The translations under genes were made by a program, and so were the position numbers. A stretch of 64,000 nucleotides of DNA from Colwellia sp. C2M11 (GTDB taxonomy: Bacteria > Pseudomonadota > Gammaproteobacteria > Enterobacterales > Alteromonadaceae), in the NCBI RefSeq assembly GCF_018860915.1, contig NZ_JAHKQD010000044.1, positions 1 to 64,000 on the forward strand, given 5' to 3'. Shown piece after piece: positions 47,542 through 55,314 of this stretch (position 1 is its first letter; each line of letters opens with the position of its first letter). A model generated the notes under the pieces. It was given only the letters and a program-made list of their open reading frames with translations. It made no database searches and had not been told where the DNA came from.

Positions 47542-48096
47542 TTATTCAGTTTGCTTTTTAGAAAATAAGGCTTGTTTAACTGATAATATCTTGGTCACAC
47601 CTGTTCCTAATTTCATTAGCGTATTTAATTGTTCAGGGGTTAGTTTTTGTAATTCAGCAGCCCAATTGGTGATCATTTCTAATAAGTCATGAATGTCTTT
47701 CATACGTTGCTGAGCATATATTTCACTATCGGTTTCTGGCGTATCTAGTAGTAAATTTCGTAGTAATGATAGAGTCGGATCTACTTCACGTTTACGTCTT
47801 TCTTCAAAAACAATATTCGCCATGTCCATCACACTACCAATAGCATTGTAGTATTCTTTACGATCGCCCGGTACATGAGTAACTTGTACTAATTTCCATG
47901 ACTGTAGTTCTTTAATACCCATACTGACATTGCCGCGAGAAATATTAAGCGTAGTTGCCAGATCGTTTGCGGTAATTGGTTTGTCAGTAATCACCAATAA
48001 GGCATACATTTGCCCAACGGTACGATTGAAGCCCCATTTACTACCCATTTCACCAAAGTGATAAACGAATGACTGGTTTTTCTCTGAAATTTCCAT
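47542..48096 (-). CDS. GbsR/MarR-like transcriptional regulator
   Basis: This 184-residue regulator has a winged-helix domain (about 20-95) with FNRTVGQMYALLVITDKPIT, ANDLATTLNISRGNVSMGIK and VPGDRKEYYNA, matching the GbsR family. A helical tail (about 100-184) probably forms the dimer interface. It is upstream of cydA in the same direction and probably controls the oxidase genes; a perfect FNR box lies 55 bp upstream of its start. Confidence 0.85.
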   Translation of the reverse strand: MEISEKNQSFVYHFGEMGSKWGFNRTVGQMYALLVITDKPITANDLATTLNISRGNVSMGIKELQSWKLVQVTHVPGDRKEYYNAIGSVMDMANIVFEERRKREVDPTLSLLRNLLLDTPETDSEIYAQQRMKDIHDLLEMITNWAAELQKLTPEQLNTLMKLGTGVTKILSVKQALFSKKQTE

Positions 48097-48506
48097 AGAC
48101 TTAAAAATAAAGTTTCAATAATTTCTGAAAGTTTAAAACGTTTTGAACGTTTGATCCAGATCAAATTAAAAATATTCATCATCATTTTATCCCACATACT
48201 GAATTTAACTTTAAAAGTACTTGAATTTTAGAGTAAAAATGCTATTTCTTAGCTTAAGTTACTCTGATCAAAAGTGCTTGTTATTAGCGATGAATATTTA
48301 ACATTAATTACTTATAGCAGTATCATGCTTGTATATTCAGTAATATGAATAGCAATATAAGTGCCAAAGAATAACGTTAAAATAAACACTTTTAAAACAG
48401 TGTATTAAGCTGTAAATATCGTTTTTTATAATAATCTGCTTTTAATTGAGTCATAAATGACATTAAATGGCGAGAGTTTGTGACAATTTTGGCTTAAGGG
48501 GGCGAA
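48097..48506. other. Divergent control region of the cytochrome bd block
   Basis: This 410-bp region between the gbsR-like gene and the sigma-54 activator contains a perfect FNR site (48151-48164) and a half site CTGATCAAA near 48254. No consensus sigma-54 promoter was found by eye. A strong ribosome site AAGGGGG precedes the GTG at 48507. Confidence 0.6.
48151..48164. promoter_or_regulatory. FNR/EtrA binding site
   Basis: TTGATCCAGATCAA matches the FNR consensus TTGAT-N4-ATCAA at all ten defined positions. It is centred about 61 bp upstream of the gbsR-like start, so oxygen-responsive control of gbsR-cydABXDC is likely. Confidence 0.85.
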
Positions 48507-49811
48507 GTGGTACACCAAACAATTCAAGCAATTATCGAGTCTGTTGAAAAACCAGCTATTTACATTACCAATGATTACTCAATAGAGGCCGTCAACCAAG
48601 CTTATCGTGATACCTATAAAACAGAAGTATTGCTGGGAAAGAGTAAATGCTATGAAGTCTCGCACAATGCAACTAAACCTTGTGATCAGCAAGGTGAAAC
48701 GTGTCCTTTATCATCTTGTAAAATAACCGATAAAAATAGCTCAGCGTTACATATTCATCGAACCGAGTTAGGCGATGTTTATTGTAGTATTTTGATGAAA
48801 CCCGTTAAAAATAATGACGGAATAACCATTGGCTTTTTAGAAATATTAGAAAAAATTGATTTTGCTAGCAGTGTCAGTAGTGATCGAAAGCTAATAGGTA
48901 AAAGTCAGCCTTTTCAAAATTTGCTTAAAATGATCACGCGCAGCGCCAGCAGTAATATTAGTGTGTTGCTACAAGGCGACACCGGTACAGGGAAAGAGCT
49001 TGTCGCGTTATCAATACATCAGGCGAGTAAACGAAAAAATGAAGCGTTTATAGAGGTTGAATGTACTGGCTTAAGTGAATCGTTATTTGAATCTGAGTTG
49101 TTTGGCCATGAAAAAGGGGCTTTTACCGGTGCCAATACGAGTAAAAAAGGTTTGGTTTGCTTAGCAAATAATGGCACTTTATTTTTAGATGAAATAGGTG
49201 ACGTCCCGCTTAACTTACAGGTGAAGTTACTACGTTTAATTGAAACAGGTTATTATCGACGTGTAGGGGGTATTGATAAGAAAAAGGCTAACTTTAGACT
49301 GATTTGCGCTAGCCACAAAAATATAGAAAAAATGGTGGTAGAAGGCACTTTTCGTGAAGACTTATATTATCGAATTGCAGGGTTTCCTATTCGTTTACCA
49401 ACGTTAAAAGAAAGGCAGTCAGACATTTCGTTATTAGCCGAACATTTATTATCAAAAAGTGAGTTTTCATCAAAAATGTTTTCACCAGAAGCATTAACTA
49501 AACTGTCAAATTATCACTATCCGGGTAATATCAGAGAGCTTAAAAATATTGTACAGCGAAGTGCTTTATTAAGTGATGACGAATTCATTAATATAGAACA
49601 CTTGCCTCAGCATATTACTAATGCAACTAAGGTGGAAGATCACCCTGCTAATTTACTATCCAATGAGAAAAAATATCTTATTGAGCTATTAAACAAATAT
49701 GGTAATCAACCAAAAATAATTGCTGATAATTTAGAAGTAAGCGTTAGAACTCTTTATCGAAAATTACAAAAACATCAGTTGAATATCAGAGAATATACTT
49801 TACCTAAGTGA
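48507..49811 (+). CDS. Sigma-54 dependent activator with PAS domain
   Basis: This 434-residue enhancer-binding protein has an N-terminal PAS-like sensor (about 1-115) with several cysteines (CYEVSH, PCDQ, CPLSSC), an AAA+ domain with Walker A GDTGTGKE (about 157), GAFTGA (about 204-209) for sigma-54 contact and GTLFLDEIGD, and a Fis-type HTH (about 395-430, VSVRTLYRKLQKH). The start is GTG with a strong AAGGGGG site. The cysteine cluster could bind metal, heme or an FeS centre. It is divergent from the cyd operon and may act on it, but targets are not shown by sequence. Confidence 0.9.
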   Translation: MVHQTIQAIIESVEKPAIYITNDYSIEAVNQAYRDTYKTEVLLGKSKCYEVSHNATKPCDQQGETCPLSSCKITDKNSSALHIHRTELGDVYCSILMKPVKNNDGITIGFLEILEKIDFASSVSSDRKLIGKSQPFQNLLKMITRSASSNISVLLQGDTGTGKELVALSIHQASKRKNEAFIEVECTGLSESLFESELFGHEKGAFTGANTSKKGLVCLANNGTLFLDEIGDVPLNLQVKLLRLIETGYYRRVGGIDKKKANFRLICASHKNIEKMVVEGTFREDLYYRIAGFPIRLPTLKERQSDISLLAEHLLSKSEFSSKMFSPEALTKLSNYHYPGNIRELKNIVQRSALLSDDEFINIEHLPQHITNATKVEDHPANLLSNEKKYLIELLNKYGNQPKIIADNLEVSVRTLYRKLQKHQLNIREYTLPK

Positions 49812-49837
49812 GTCAACGCATGCATCGTTTAAGTAAT

Positions 49838-50614
49838 TTATGTTGCTGGAATAGAGAATTGCTGTTCTTTTACACATTTTCCTTGAGCATCATAACTCCT
49901 GTCATAAACAGAAATATTTCCTTGATTGTCTTGGGTGATTATATTGGTAGTACGAGTGCCATACTCTGGCGATACAATAAAAATTGAACTAAGGCGTTGC
50001 TCCCAATCTAATGGAACCCCCGTTTTAGGTAATTTCTCTATTTCGGCTTGTTGATTGTTTTTCATCAGGGTGAATAAGTTATTGATATTCAAAAGTTGAC
50101 TAGCAGACTCCTGTATTGCCGTAGCAAGCTGTTCTTGTCCTAAAGCCATTTTAGGCCAAATATCGTCTAAGTCGCCATTACATAAACTATGAAAGCCAGT
50201 CGTTAATGTTTGCTGTTTTTTTGATGTGCTATTAAAGTAGGTGAGGTTGTCGAGTTTTCCAAACACTAGGTTAAAGCCATTATACTGATGTGCTGTATTC
50301 ACTAGTTGTTTATTTATTTCTTGATCTTGCTTAGCTAATGCTTGTGTTACCAAATCACCACGTGATTGTTTATTTTTATCAAATAACTGTGGCTCGCGAA
50401 AATTAGTAAGCGCACTAAATCGACCTTGTTTATTTAACCCTAGCCAAGTGCCGCCTGCTTGTAAGTCTTTACCAGCTAAAATACTTGCTTGTTGCTTTGT
50501 TTCTGGCCACCAATGCATCATTTGGGTTGGTCTTTGATGAACTTCATCTCGGTTAGCACAAATAATCACTGGGTATTTAGGGTGTTCTTTAATGGCAAAA
50601 AATAAAATACACAT
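49838..50614 (-). CDS. TANGO2/NRDE family protein
   Basis: This 258-residue protein begins MCILFFAIKEHPKYPVIICA followed by NRDE, the family signature in which the Cys at position 2 may be a nucleophile as in Ntn hydrolases. AGGTWLGLNKQGRFSALTNF and the C-terminal VSPEYGTRTTNIITQD also fit. The family is linked to heme handling and Golgi organisation in eukaryotes, but its bacterial role is unsettled. It is convergent with the sigma-54 activator, 26 bp apart. Confidence 0.9.
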   Translation of the reverse strand: MCILFFAIKEHPKYPVIICANRDEVHQRPTQMMHWWPETKQQASILAGKDLQAGGTWLGLNKQGRFSALTNFREPQLFDKNKQSRGDLVTQALAKQDQEINKQLVNTAHQYNGFNLVFGKLDNLTYFNSTSKKQQTLTTGFHSLCNGDLDDIWPKMALGQEQLATAIQESASQLLNINNLFTLMKNNQQAEIEKLPKTGVPLDWEQRLSSIFIVSPEYGTRTTNIITQDNQGNISVYDRSYDAQGKCVKEQQFSIPAT

Positions 50615-50772
50615 ATTAAGGTTGTTTTTAATTTGAAATTATAACTTATGATAACTCTTTCTTTATACCGAGTGTTAGCTCAGGTAGTATTCAATATAAA
50701 GAAATTCTCATATTGTACTCTGTGTATTACAGTGTACATACTTCAATTTATATATTGGAACGCAACTAGGTC

Positions 50773-51549
50773 ATGAACATGTTCGAAATTCCCCCGATAA
50801 ATTTAAAAGATAAAGTTTCAGCACAAGAATGGCAAACGCGTGTTGATTTAGCTGCCTGCTACCGATTGATGGTAATGCACGGTTGGGATGATTTAATCCA
50901 CACTCACATTTCGGCACGTATTCCAGATAGTGAACATATTTTAATTAATGCTTTTGGTTTAGCTTTTGAAGAAGTAACCGCATCTAATTTAGTCAAAATT
51001 GATATTAACGGTAATATTGTTGATAAAGATTGCCCATTTGACATCAACCCTGCCGGTTTTACTATTCATAGTGCTGCTCATGAAGCGCGGCACGATGATA
51101 TGTGTGTTATGCATGTGCATACTAATGAAACTATTGCGGTAGCGAGCTTGGAAGAAGGTTTATTACCTTTAAGTCAATATTCGATGTTTGCGCTTGCGTC
51201 ACTCAGTTATCATGGTTATGAAGGCTTAGCGGTTAATCATGAAGAGAAGTTAAGGATTCAAGAGGACTTAGGTGATAAAAACTTTATGTTACTGCGTAAT
51301 CATGGTGCACTGACCATGGGCAAAACCATTGGTGATGCGTTTATGCATATGTATGACTTAACGCGAGCATGCCAAATACAGTTACAAGTAATGGCAACAG
51401 ATATGAAACCTATTTATGCGCCGCAAAGTATTATTGATGGCATTAAAGCACAAGCTAATATTGTACATACAGGAAAAACCGGTGGTGAAACTGCTTGGCC
51501 AGCAATGTTACGTCGAGTGTATCGCAAATATCCAGATTTTGCTGATTAA
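50773..51549 (+). CDS. Class II aldolase/adducin family protein
   Basis: This 258-residue protein has the zinc-binding histidines of class II aldolases in HVHTNE and the later RNHGALTMG, and a DDLIHTHISARIPDSEHILI N-terminal stretch. Related enzymes are fuculose-phosphate aldolase and ribulose-phosphate epimerase; members of this subgroup often sit in sugar-acid pathways. It is followed by an enolase-superfamily dehydratase 126 bp downstream on the same strand. The substrate cannot be named from sequence. Confidence 0.85.
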   Translation: MNMFEIPPINLKDKVSAQEWQTRVDLAACYRLMVMHGWDDLIHTHISARIPDSEHILINAFGLAFEEVTASNLVKIDINGNIVDKDCPFDINPAGFTIHSAAHEARHDDMCVMHVHTNETIAVASLEEGLLPLSQYSMFALASLSYHGYEGLAVNHEEKLRIQEDLGDKNFMLLRNHGALTMGKTIGDAFMHMYDLTRACQIQLQVMATDMKPIYAPQSIIDGIKAQANIVHTGKTGGETAWPAMLRRVYRKYPDFAD

Positions 51550-51626
51550 CGTCAATTCCGTGCTTTTTCGTTCAAATTGAATCATACAGCTTAACGCTGG
51601 TAGTTAGTGGTTTAGTCGTTAGTTTT

Positions 51627-51650
51627 AAGATAAAGATAAAGATAAAGATA
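51627..51650. repeat. Short tandem repeat (AAGATA) x4
   Basis: Four perfect AAGATA units, followed by AATAAA, lie 25 bp upstream of the dehydratase start and just before its ribosome site. Changes in unit number by slippage could affect promoter or leader spacing, but there is no evidence here that they do. Confidence 0.7.
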
Positions 51651-51675
51651 AATAAACTTATTAAAAGAGATAAAA

Positions 51676-52851
51676 ATGAAAATTACTCATATTGAAGTAT
51701 TTGATATTCATTGCCCCAAACGTCCTGCGTGGAATCCTGTTTTTGTACGTATTCATACTGATGAAGGGATAAGTGGCGTTGGTGAAGCTGGTTTGGCTTA
51801 TGATTGGGGGCACAGCGCAGCAGCAGCAATGCTGAAAGAAATTTCGGAAGCGGTGTTAATTGGTTTTAATCCTTTTAATACTGAATTGTTATGGTCACGT
51901 ATGCTCAGAGAAAGTTTTTGGGGCTTAGGTGGCGGACCTGTATTGTATTCAGCGATGAGTGCAATAGATACTGCTTTGTGGGATATAAAAGCTAAGGCAT
52001 TAGGCGTCCCGGTTTATCAGTTATTGGGTGGTAAAGTAAATGACAAGTTACGTACCTATGCTAGCCAATTACAATTTGATTGGGATAGCGATATTAAAAA
52101 ACTTATTGAGCCTGAAGAATATGCACAAGCTGCTTTAAAAGCGGTTAGTGAAGGTTATGATGCGGTTAAAGTTGACCCGATTGTGTATAACAAAGATGGT
52201 AGTTCTTCATTTGACAGAACCAAGCTTTTTACTCGACCACAAATGCGCCTTTTTGGCGATCGATTACGTGCTATTCGTGACGCAGTTGGACCAGATGTTG
52301 ATATAATTTTTGAATCTCATTCACTTATGGGGGCTGCTTCTGCCATTCAAATGGGCGCTATTGTCGAAGAAGTTGATTGTATGATGTACGAAGAGCCGGT
52401 AAATTACTTAAATTCTGCTGTTCATAAAAAAGTTTCTGATAATGTGAATGTACCTATTGCTGGTGGAGAGCGTTTGTATCATCGCTGGGATGTGCGTCCT
52501 TATTTTGAAGATCAAAGTATTGATGTTTTACAACCTGATGTTGGCTTGTGTGGCGGCTTCACTGAAGCTAAAAAAGTGTGCGATTATGCAGATGTTTATG
52601 ATATTCGTATTCAAGCCCATGTATGTGGTGGCCCAGTAGCAACGGCAGCATCATTGCATTTAGAAACTGCGATTCCTAATTTCTTAATTCATGAACATCA
52701 TACTTATGCAATTAAAGATTGGAACCGTGAATTATGCTTACAAGATCCTCAGCCAGTCGATGGCTTCTTTCAAGTAACTGAAGTGCCGGGAATTGGCATT
52801 GAACTGAATGATGAAATAGTGAAACGTTCACCACATGTTACTATTAAATAA
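51676..52851 (+). CDS. Enolase-superfamily sugar acid dehydratase
   Basis: This 391-residue mandelate racemase/muconate-lactonizing type protein has the capping domain (1-125) and barrel with metal ligands in IIFESHSLMG, CMMYEEPV and GGERLYHRW, then QPDVGLCGG and a catalytic His in QAHVCGGPVATAA. The ligand set with a later His is typical of galactonate/gluconate-type dehydratases. It would turn an aldonate into its 2-keto-3-deoxy acid. Neighbouring lactonase-like and dehydrogenase genes fit a non-phosphorylating sugar pathway; the sugar is unknown. Confidence 0.88.
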   Translation: MKITHIEVFDIHCPKRPAWNPVFVRIHTDEGISGVGEAGLAYDWGHSAAAAMLKEISEAVLIGFNPFNTELLWSRMLRESFWGLGGGPVLYSAMSAIDTALWDIKAKALGVPVYQLLGGKVNDKLRTYASQLQFDWDSDIKKLIEPEEYAQAALKAVSEGYDAVKVDPIVYNKDGSSSFDRTKLFTRPQMRLFGDRLRAIRDAVGPDVDIIFESHSLMGAASAIQMGAIVEEVDCMMYEEPVNYLNSAVHKKVSDNVNVPIAGGERLYHRWDVRPYFEDQSIDVLQPDVGLCGGFTEAKKVCDYADVYDIRIQAHVCGGPVATAASLHLETAIPNFLIHEHHTYAIKDWNRELCLQDPQPVDGFFQVTEVPGIGIELNDEIVKRSPHVTIK

Positions 52852-52862
52852 TTGCTAAATTA

Positions 52863-53759
52863 TTAACAACTTATAGCATACCAACGAAGCGCATTGTCAT
52901 AACACAATGCGCTTTTTTCTTGCGCTGATAATGCTTGAATAAAGTCACTCTCGATAACCGAATACCAATAATTTTGATAGCTGTTATGACTGAACAAACA
53001 TAGCGGAAAATTACTAGCCATCAGCATTCTATTTTGGCCAAAAATATCGAAAATTATTGTTAAGCTTTGAGTAAGCCAAGCTTGATTATAATTTCTGTCA
53101 CTCATCTCCCAGCCGGAACATTTTATTGCAACATGAGGATAGCTCGATAGTTTAAGCAAGTTACTTTGCCAATATTGCCATTCAACACTTTGTATGTCGG
53201 TTGGGGGAAAGCCTGCATGGTTAATAATAAAGGAAATATTAGCATTATCATTAATCACATCACATAACGAACTTACTGAGGTTGAATTAATTAATGATAA
53301 TTGTGCTTCAAAAATCAGTGTTTTATTTTGCTGTTTAGCAGCATTATTAAGTTGGCTGAAGTTTGTTAATACTTGCTTGTTTGTTAGTAATGGCAGCGTA
53401 TCATCATCTAATATATGACGAACCCCAACAAAAGATTGTAGGGCGGTTAGTTTTGTTAAACAGTCATTAAATCCTTGGTTAGTTAGTGTTAAATCAATCG
53501 CAGCTATCGCTCGAAAAGGTTGTTTGCAATTTTGCTCTAAAGTGATTAATTCTCGCCAAGGTTGGGAGTTATCAAACCCTGCTTCAATATGAATAAAGCC
53601 AGCTAACGTAAACGTAGGCTCAAGGGCCAAATCACTTTCTTCAAAGGTTTGATTAATAGCAGACTTATCAGGCCAAAAAGGCGGATGATCCGGTTTTAAC
53701 CAATGATAATCACCTTGTGCTAAGTCGAATAAATGCAGATGTGGGTCAATAATTTTCAT
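52863..53759 (-). CDS. Amidohydrolase-2 family protein, probable sugar lactonase
   Basis: This 298-residue metal-dependent hydrolase begins MKIIDPHLHLFDLAQGDYHW, the HxH motif of the amidohydrolase barrel. Also present are GFIHIEAG, RHILDD, the histidine in IINHAGFPP and ASNFPLCLF near the C terminus. The closest known roles are L-fuconolactone and L-rhamnono-lactone hydrolases. It follows the SDR gene by 15 bp, so the two are co-transcribed. Confidence 0.85.
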   Translation of the reverse strand: MKIIDPHLHLFDLAQGDYHWLKPDHPPFWPDKSAINQTFEESDLALEPTFTLAGFIHIEAGFDNSQPWRELITLEQNCKQPFRAIAAIDLTLTNQGFNDCLTKLTALQSFVGVRHILDDDTLPLLTNKQVLTNFSQLNNAAKQQNKTLIFEAQLSLINSTSVSSLCDVINDNANISFIINHAGFPPTDIQSVEWQYWQSNLLKLSSYPHVAIKCSGWEMSDRNYNQAWLTQSLTIIFDIFGQNRMLMASNFPLCLFSHNSYQNYWYSVIESDFIQALSAQEKSALCYDNALRWYAISC

Positions 53760-53774
53760 GTTTTCTGCTCTAAG

Positions 53775-54500
53775 CTATTGTGCTGTGTAACCACCATCAA
53801 TAACCTGTAAACTTCCTGTAATAAACTTAGCTTTATCTGAAGCTAAAAAGAATACTAATTCAGCCACTTCGTCAGGTTGTCCTAAGCGGTTTAGTGGCTG
53901 TAAGCTTGCTTCTTCGCGATGAACGTCTGCTTTATCTGCTCCAGATTTCTGGCAATAATTGTCAATAGCTTGATGATATAACGGTGTTTCAATGGTACCA
54001 GGGCAGACAGCATTCGCTCGAATATTAAACTGAGCGTAATCTAATGCGGTTGTTTTTGCCATGGAAGCAAGCGCACTTTTACTTAAGTTATAAGCAAAAG
54101 AATTGTGCTTAGCAATGAGAGCTTGATCAGAAGACATTAATATAATCGCGCCATTGTTATTACTTTTCATATTAGGTAACACCGCTTTTATTGCCGCAAA
54201 TGCACCTTTCACATTGATGCCGATTACCTTATCAAAATCAGCTTCGCTAGTATTTTCAATGTTCGCAGAAAAGTGAATACCTGCGTTCGACACTAGTACG
54301 TCAATAGTATGCAGTTGGCTTATTTGGCTAATAATACTAGTGATTTGTTCAATATTAGTAACATCACATAAACAAAACTCGCCTAATGTTGAAGGTGTTA
54401 AATCTAGATTGAAAACTAGATAATCATGCTTTAAAAATAACTTAACTATGCTTAAACCTATACCTGAACTGCCGCCAGTTATAATACAAACCTTTTTCAT
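53775..54500 (-). CDS. Short-chain dehydrogenase/reductase
   Basis: This 241-residue classical SDR has the cofactor motif TGGSSGIG (8-15), NAG (72-74), catalytic Ser around 123-124 and YNLSK (Tyr137, Lys141). Family residues NVKGAFAAIK and CPGTIETP are present. The Asp in NLDL near residue 33 suggests NAD rather than NADP. It heads the two-gene unit with the lactonase-like gene, so a sugar-1-dehydrogenase or keto-deoxy acid dehydrogenase role is plausible. Confidence 0.88.
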   Translation of the reverse strand: MKKVCIITGGSSGIGLSIVKLFLKHDYLVFNLDLTPSTLGEFCLCDVTNIEQITSIISQISQLHTIDVLVSNAGIHFSANIENTSEADFDKVIGINVKGAFAAIKAVLPNMKSNNNGAIILMSSDQALIAKHNSFAYNLSKSALASMAKTTALDYAQFNIRANAVCPGTIETPLYHQAIDNYCQKSGADKADVHREEASLQPLNRLGQPDEVAELVFFLASDKAKFITGSLQVIDGGYTAQ

Positions 54501-54647
54501 TAATCTTCACTTTGTTGTTAATCACGCTTTGAAATTAAATCATACCGTTATCGTTAAGTGACTTCCATTTTCTTCTAACTATTATTTCGTTTCTTCTGCC
54601 TGCTATTTCGTTATAATGGCAGTAATTAAGTCAGTTGAGAATTTGTT

Positions 54648-55073
54648 ATGAAAGCATGTGGTGTAGAAATAAAAAGCAATGAAGCAATCATTTGTATTAT
54701 GTCCAAAGAAAATAGCTTGTATGATATTCCTCATACACGCGTACAAAAATTAGCCTTAGATAATGCGGGTGATGCGGAAGAAGTAAAGAAATTCCAATTT
54801 ACGTTTGCTAAGTTAATGGAAGATTATCAAGTAACCGATGTAATTATTCGAGGACGCGCGTTAAAAGGTAAGTTTGCTGGCGGACCTATTGGTTTCAAAG
54901 TAGAAGCGGCAATCCAATTAATACAAGATCTTAATGTGCAAATTTTAGCCGGTAGCTTTATTAAAAAAGAACTGTCAAAAAGCCAAATAGATATCGACTT
55001 TCGTGATACAGGTTTAAAACAATATCAAGAGCAGGCTTTTGAAACTGTATTTGCTTTCTTAGAAGGCCATTAA
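54648..55073 (+). CDS. DUF3010 family protein
   Basis: This 141-residue protein begins MKACGVEIKSNEAIICIMSK and has the RGRALKGKFAGGPIGFKVEA and DLNVQILAGSF stretches typical of DUF3010, found mainly in marine gammaproteobacteria. Its alternating strand pattern (GVEIKSNEA..., VTDVIIRG...) suggests an RNase H-like fold, but no function is established. It is a single gene. Confidence 0.85.
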   Translation: MKACGVEIKSNEAIICIMSKENSLYDIPHTRVQKLALDNAGDAEEVKKFQFTFAKLMEDYQVTDVIIRGRALKGKFAGGPIGFKVEAAIQLIQDLNVQILAGSFIKKELSKSQIDIDFRDTGLKQYQEQAFETVFAFLEGH

Positions 55074-55314
55074 ATAGTTTTATCATTATTAGTATGATAA
55101 CTTTTGTAAAATATAAATAAAAAATTTGCGTCTTTGTAGGATGGAAGAGAATCTCGATTTTTTGTCTAGAATATTATATTAGTTCTTTGATCGAGCCTCG
55201 AACCTAACTTACATCAAGTGATTTAAAATTAAATGATGAATTCTGAATCAACTACGTAGCTATTATAAAATAATAAAAACCACTTAACTTTAGGTGTTAG
55301 CTTTAGGAATTGTT

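Noticed and set aside
48472-48490. Possible sigma-54 promoter TGGCGAGAGTTTGT before the activator gene
   Set aside because: The spacing between the GG and GC elements is one base short and the GC is missing.
51627-51650. AAGATA repeat as a phase-variation switch
   Set aside because: Only four units, outside the coding region, and no evidence of length change.
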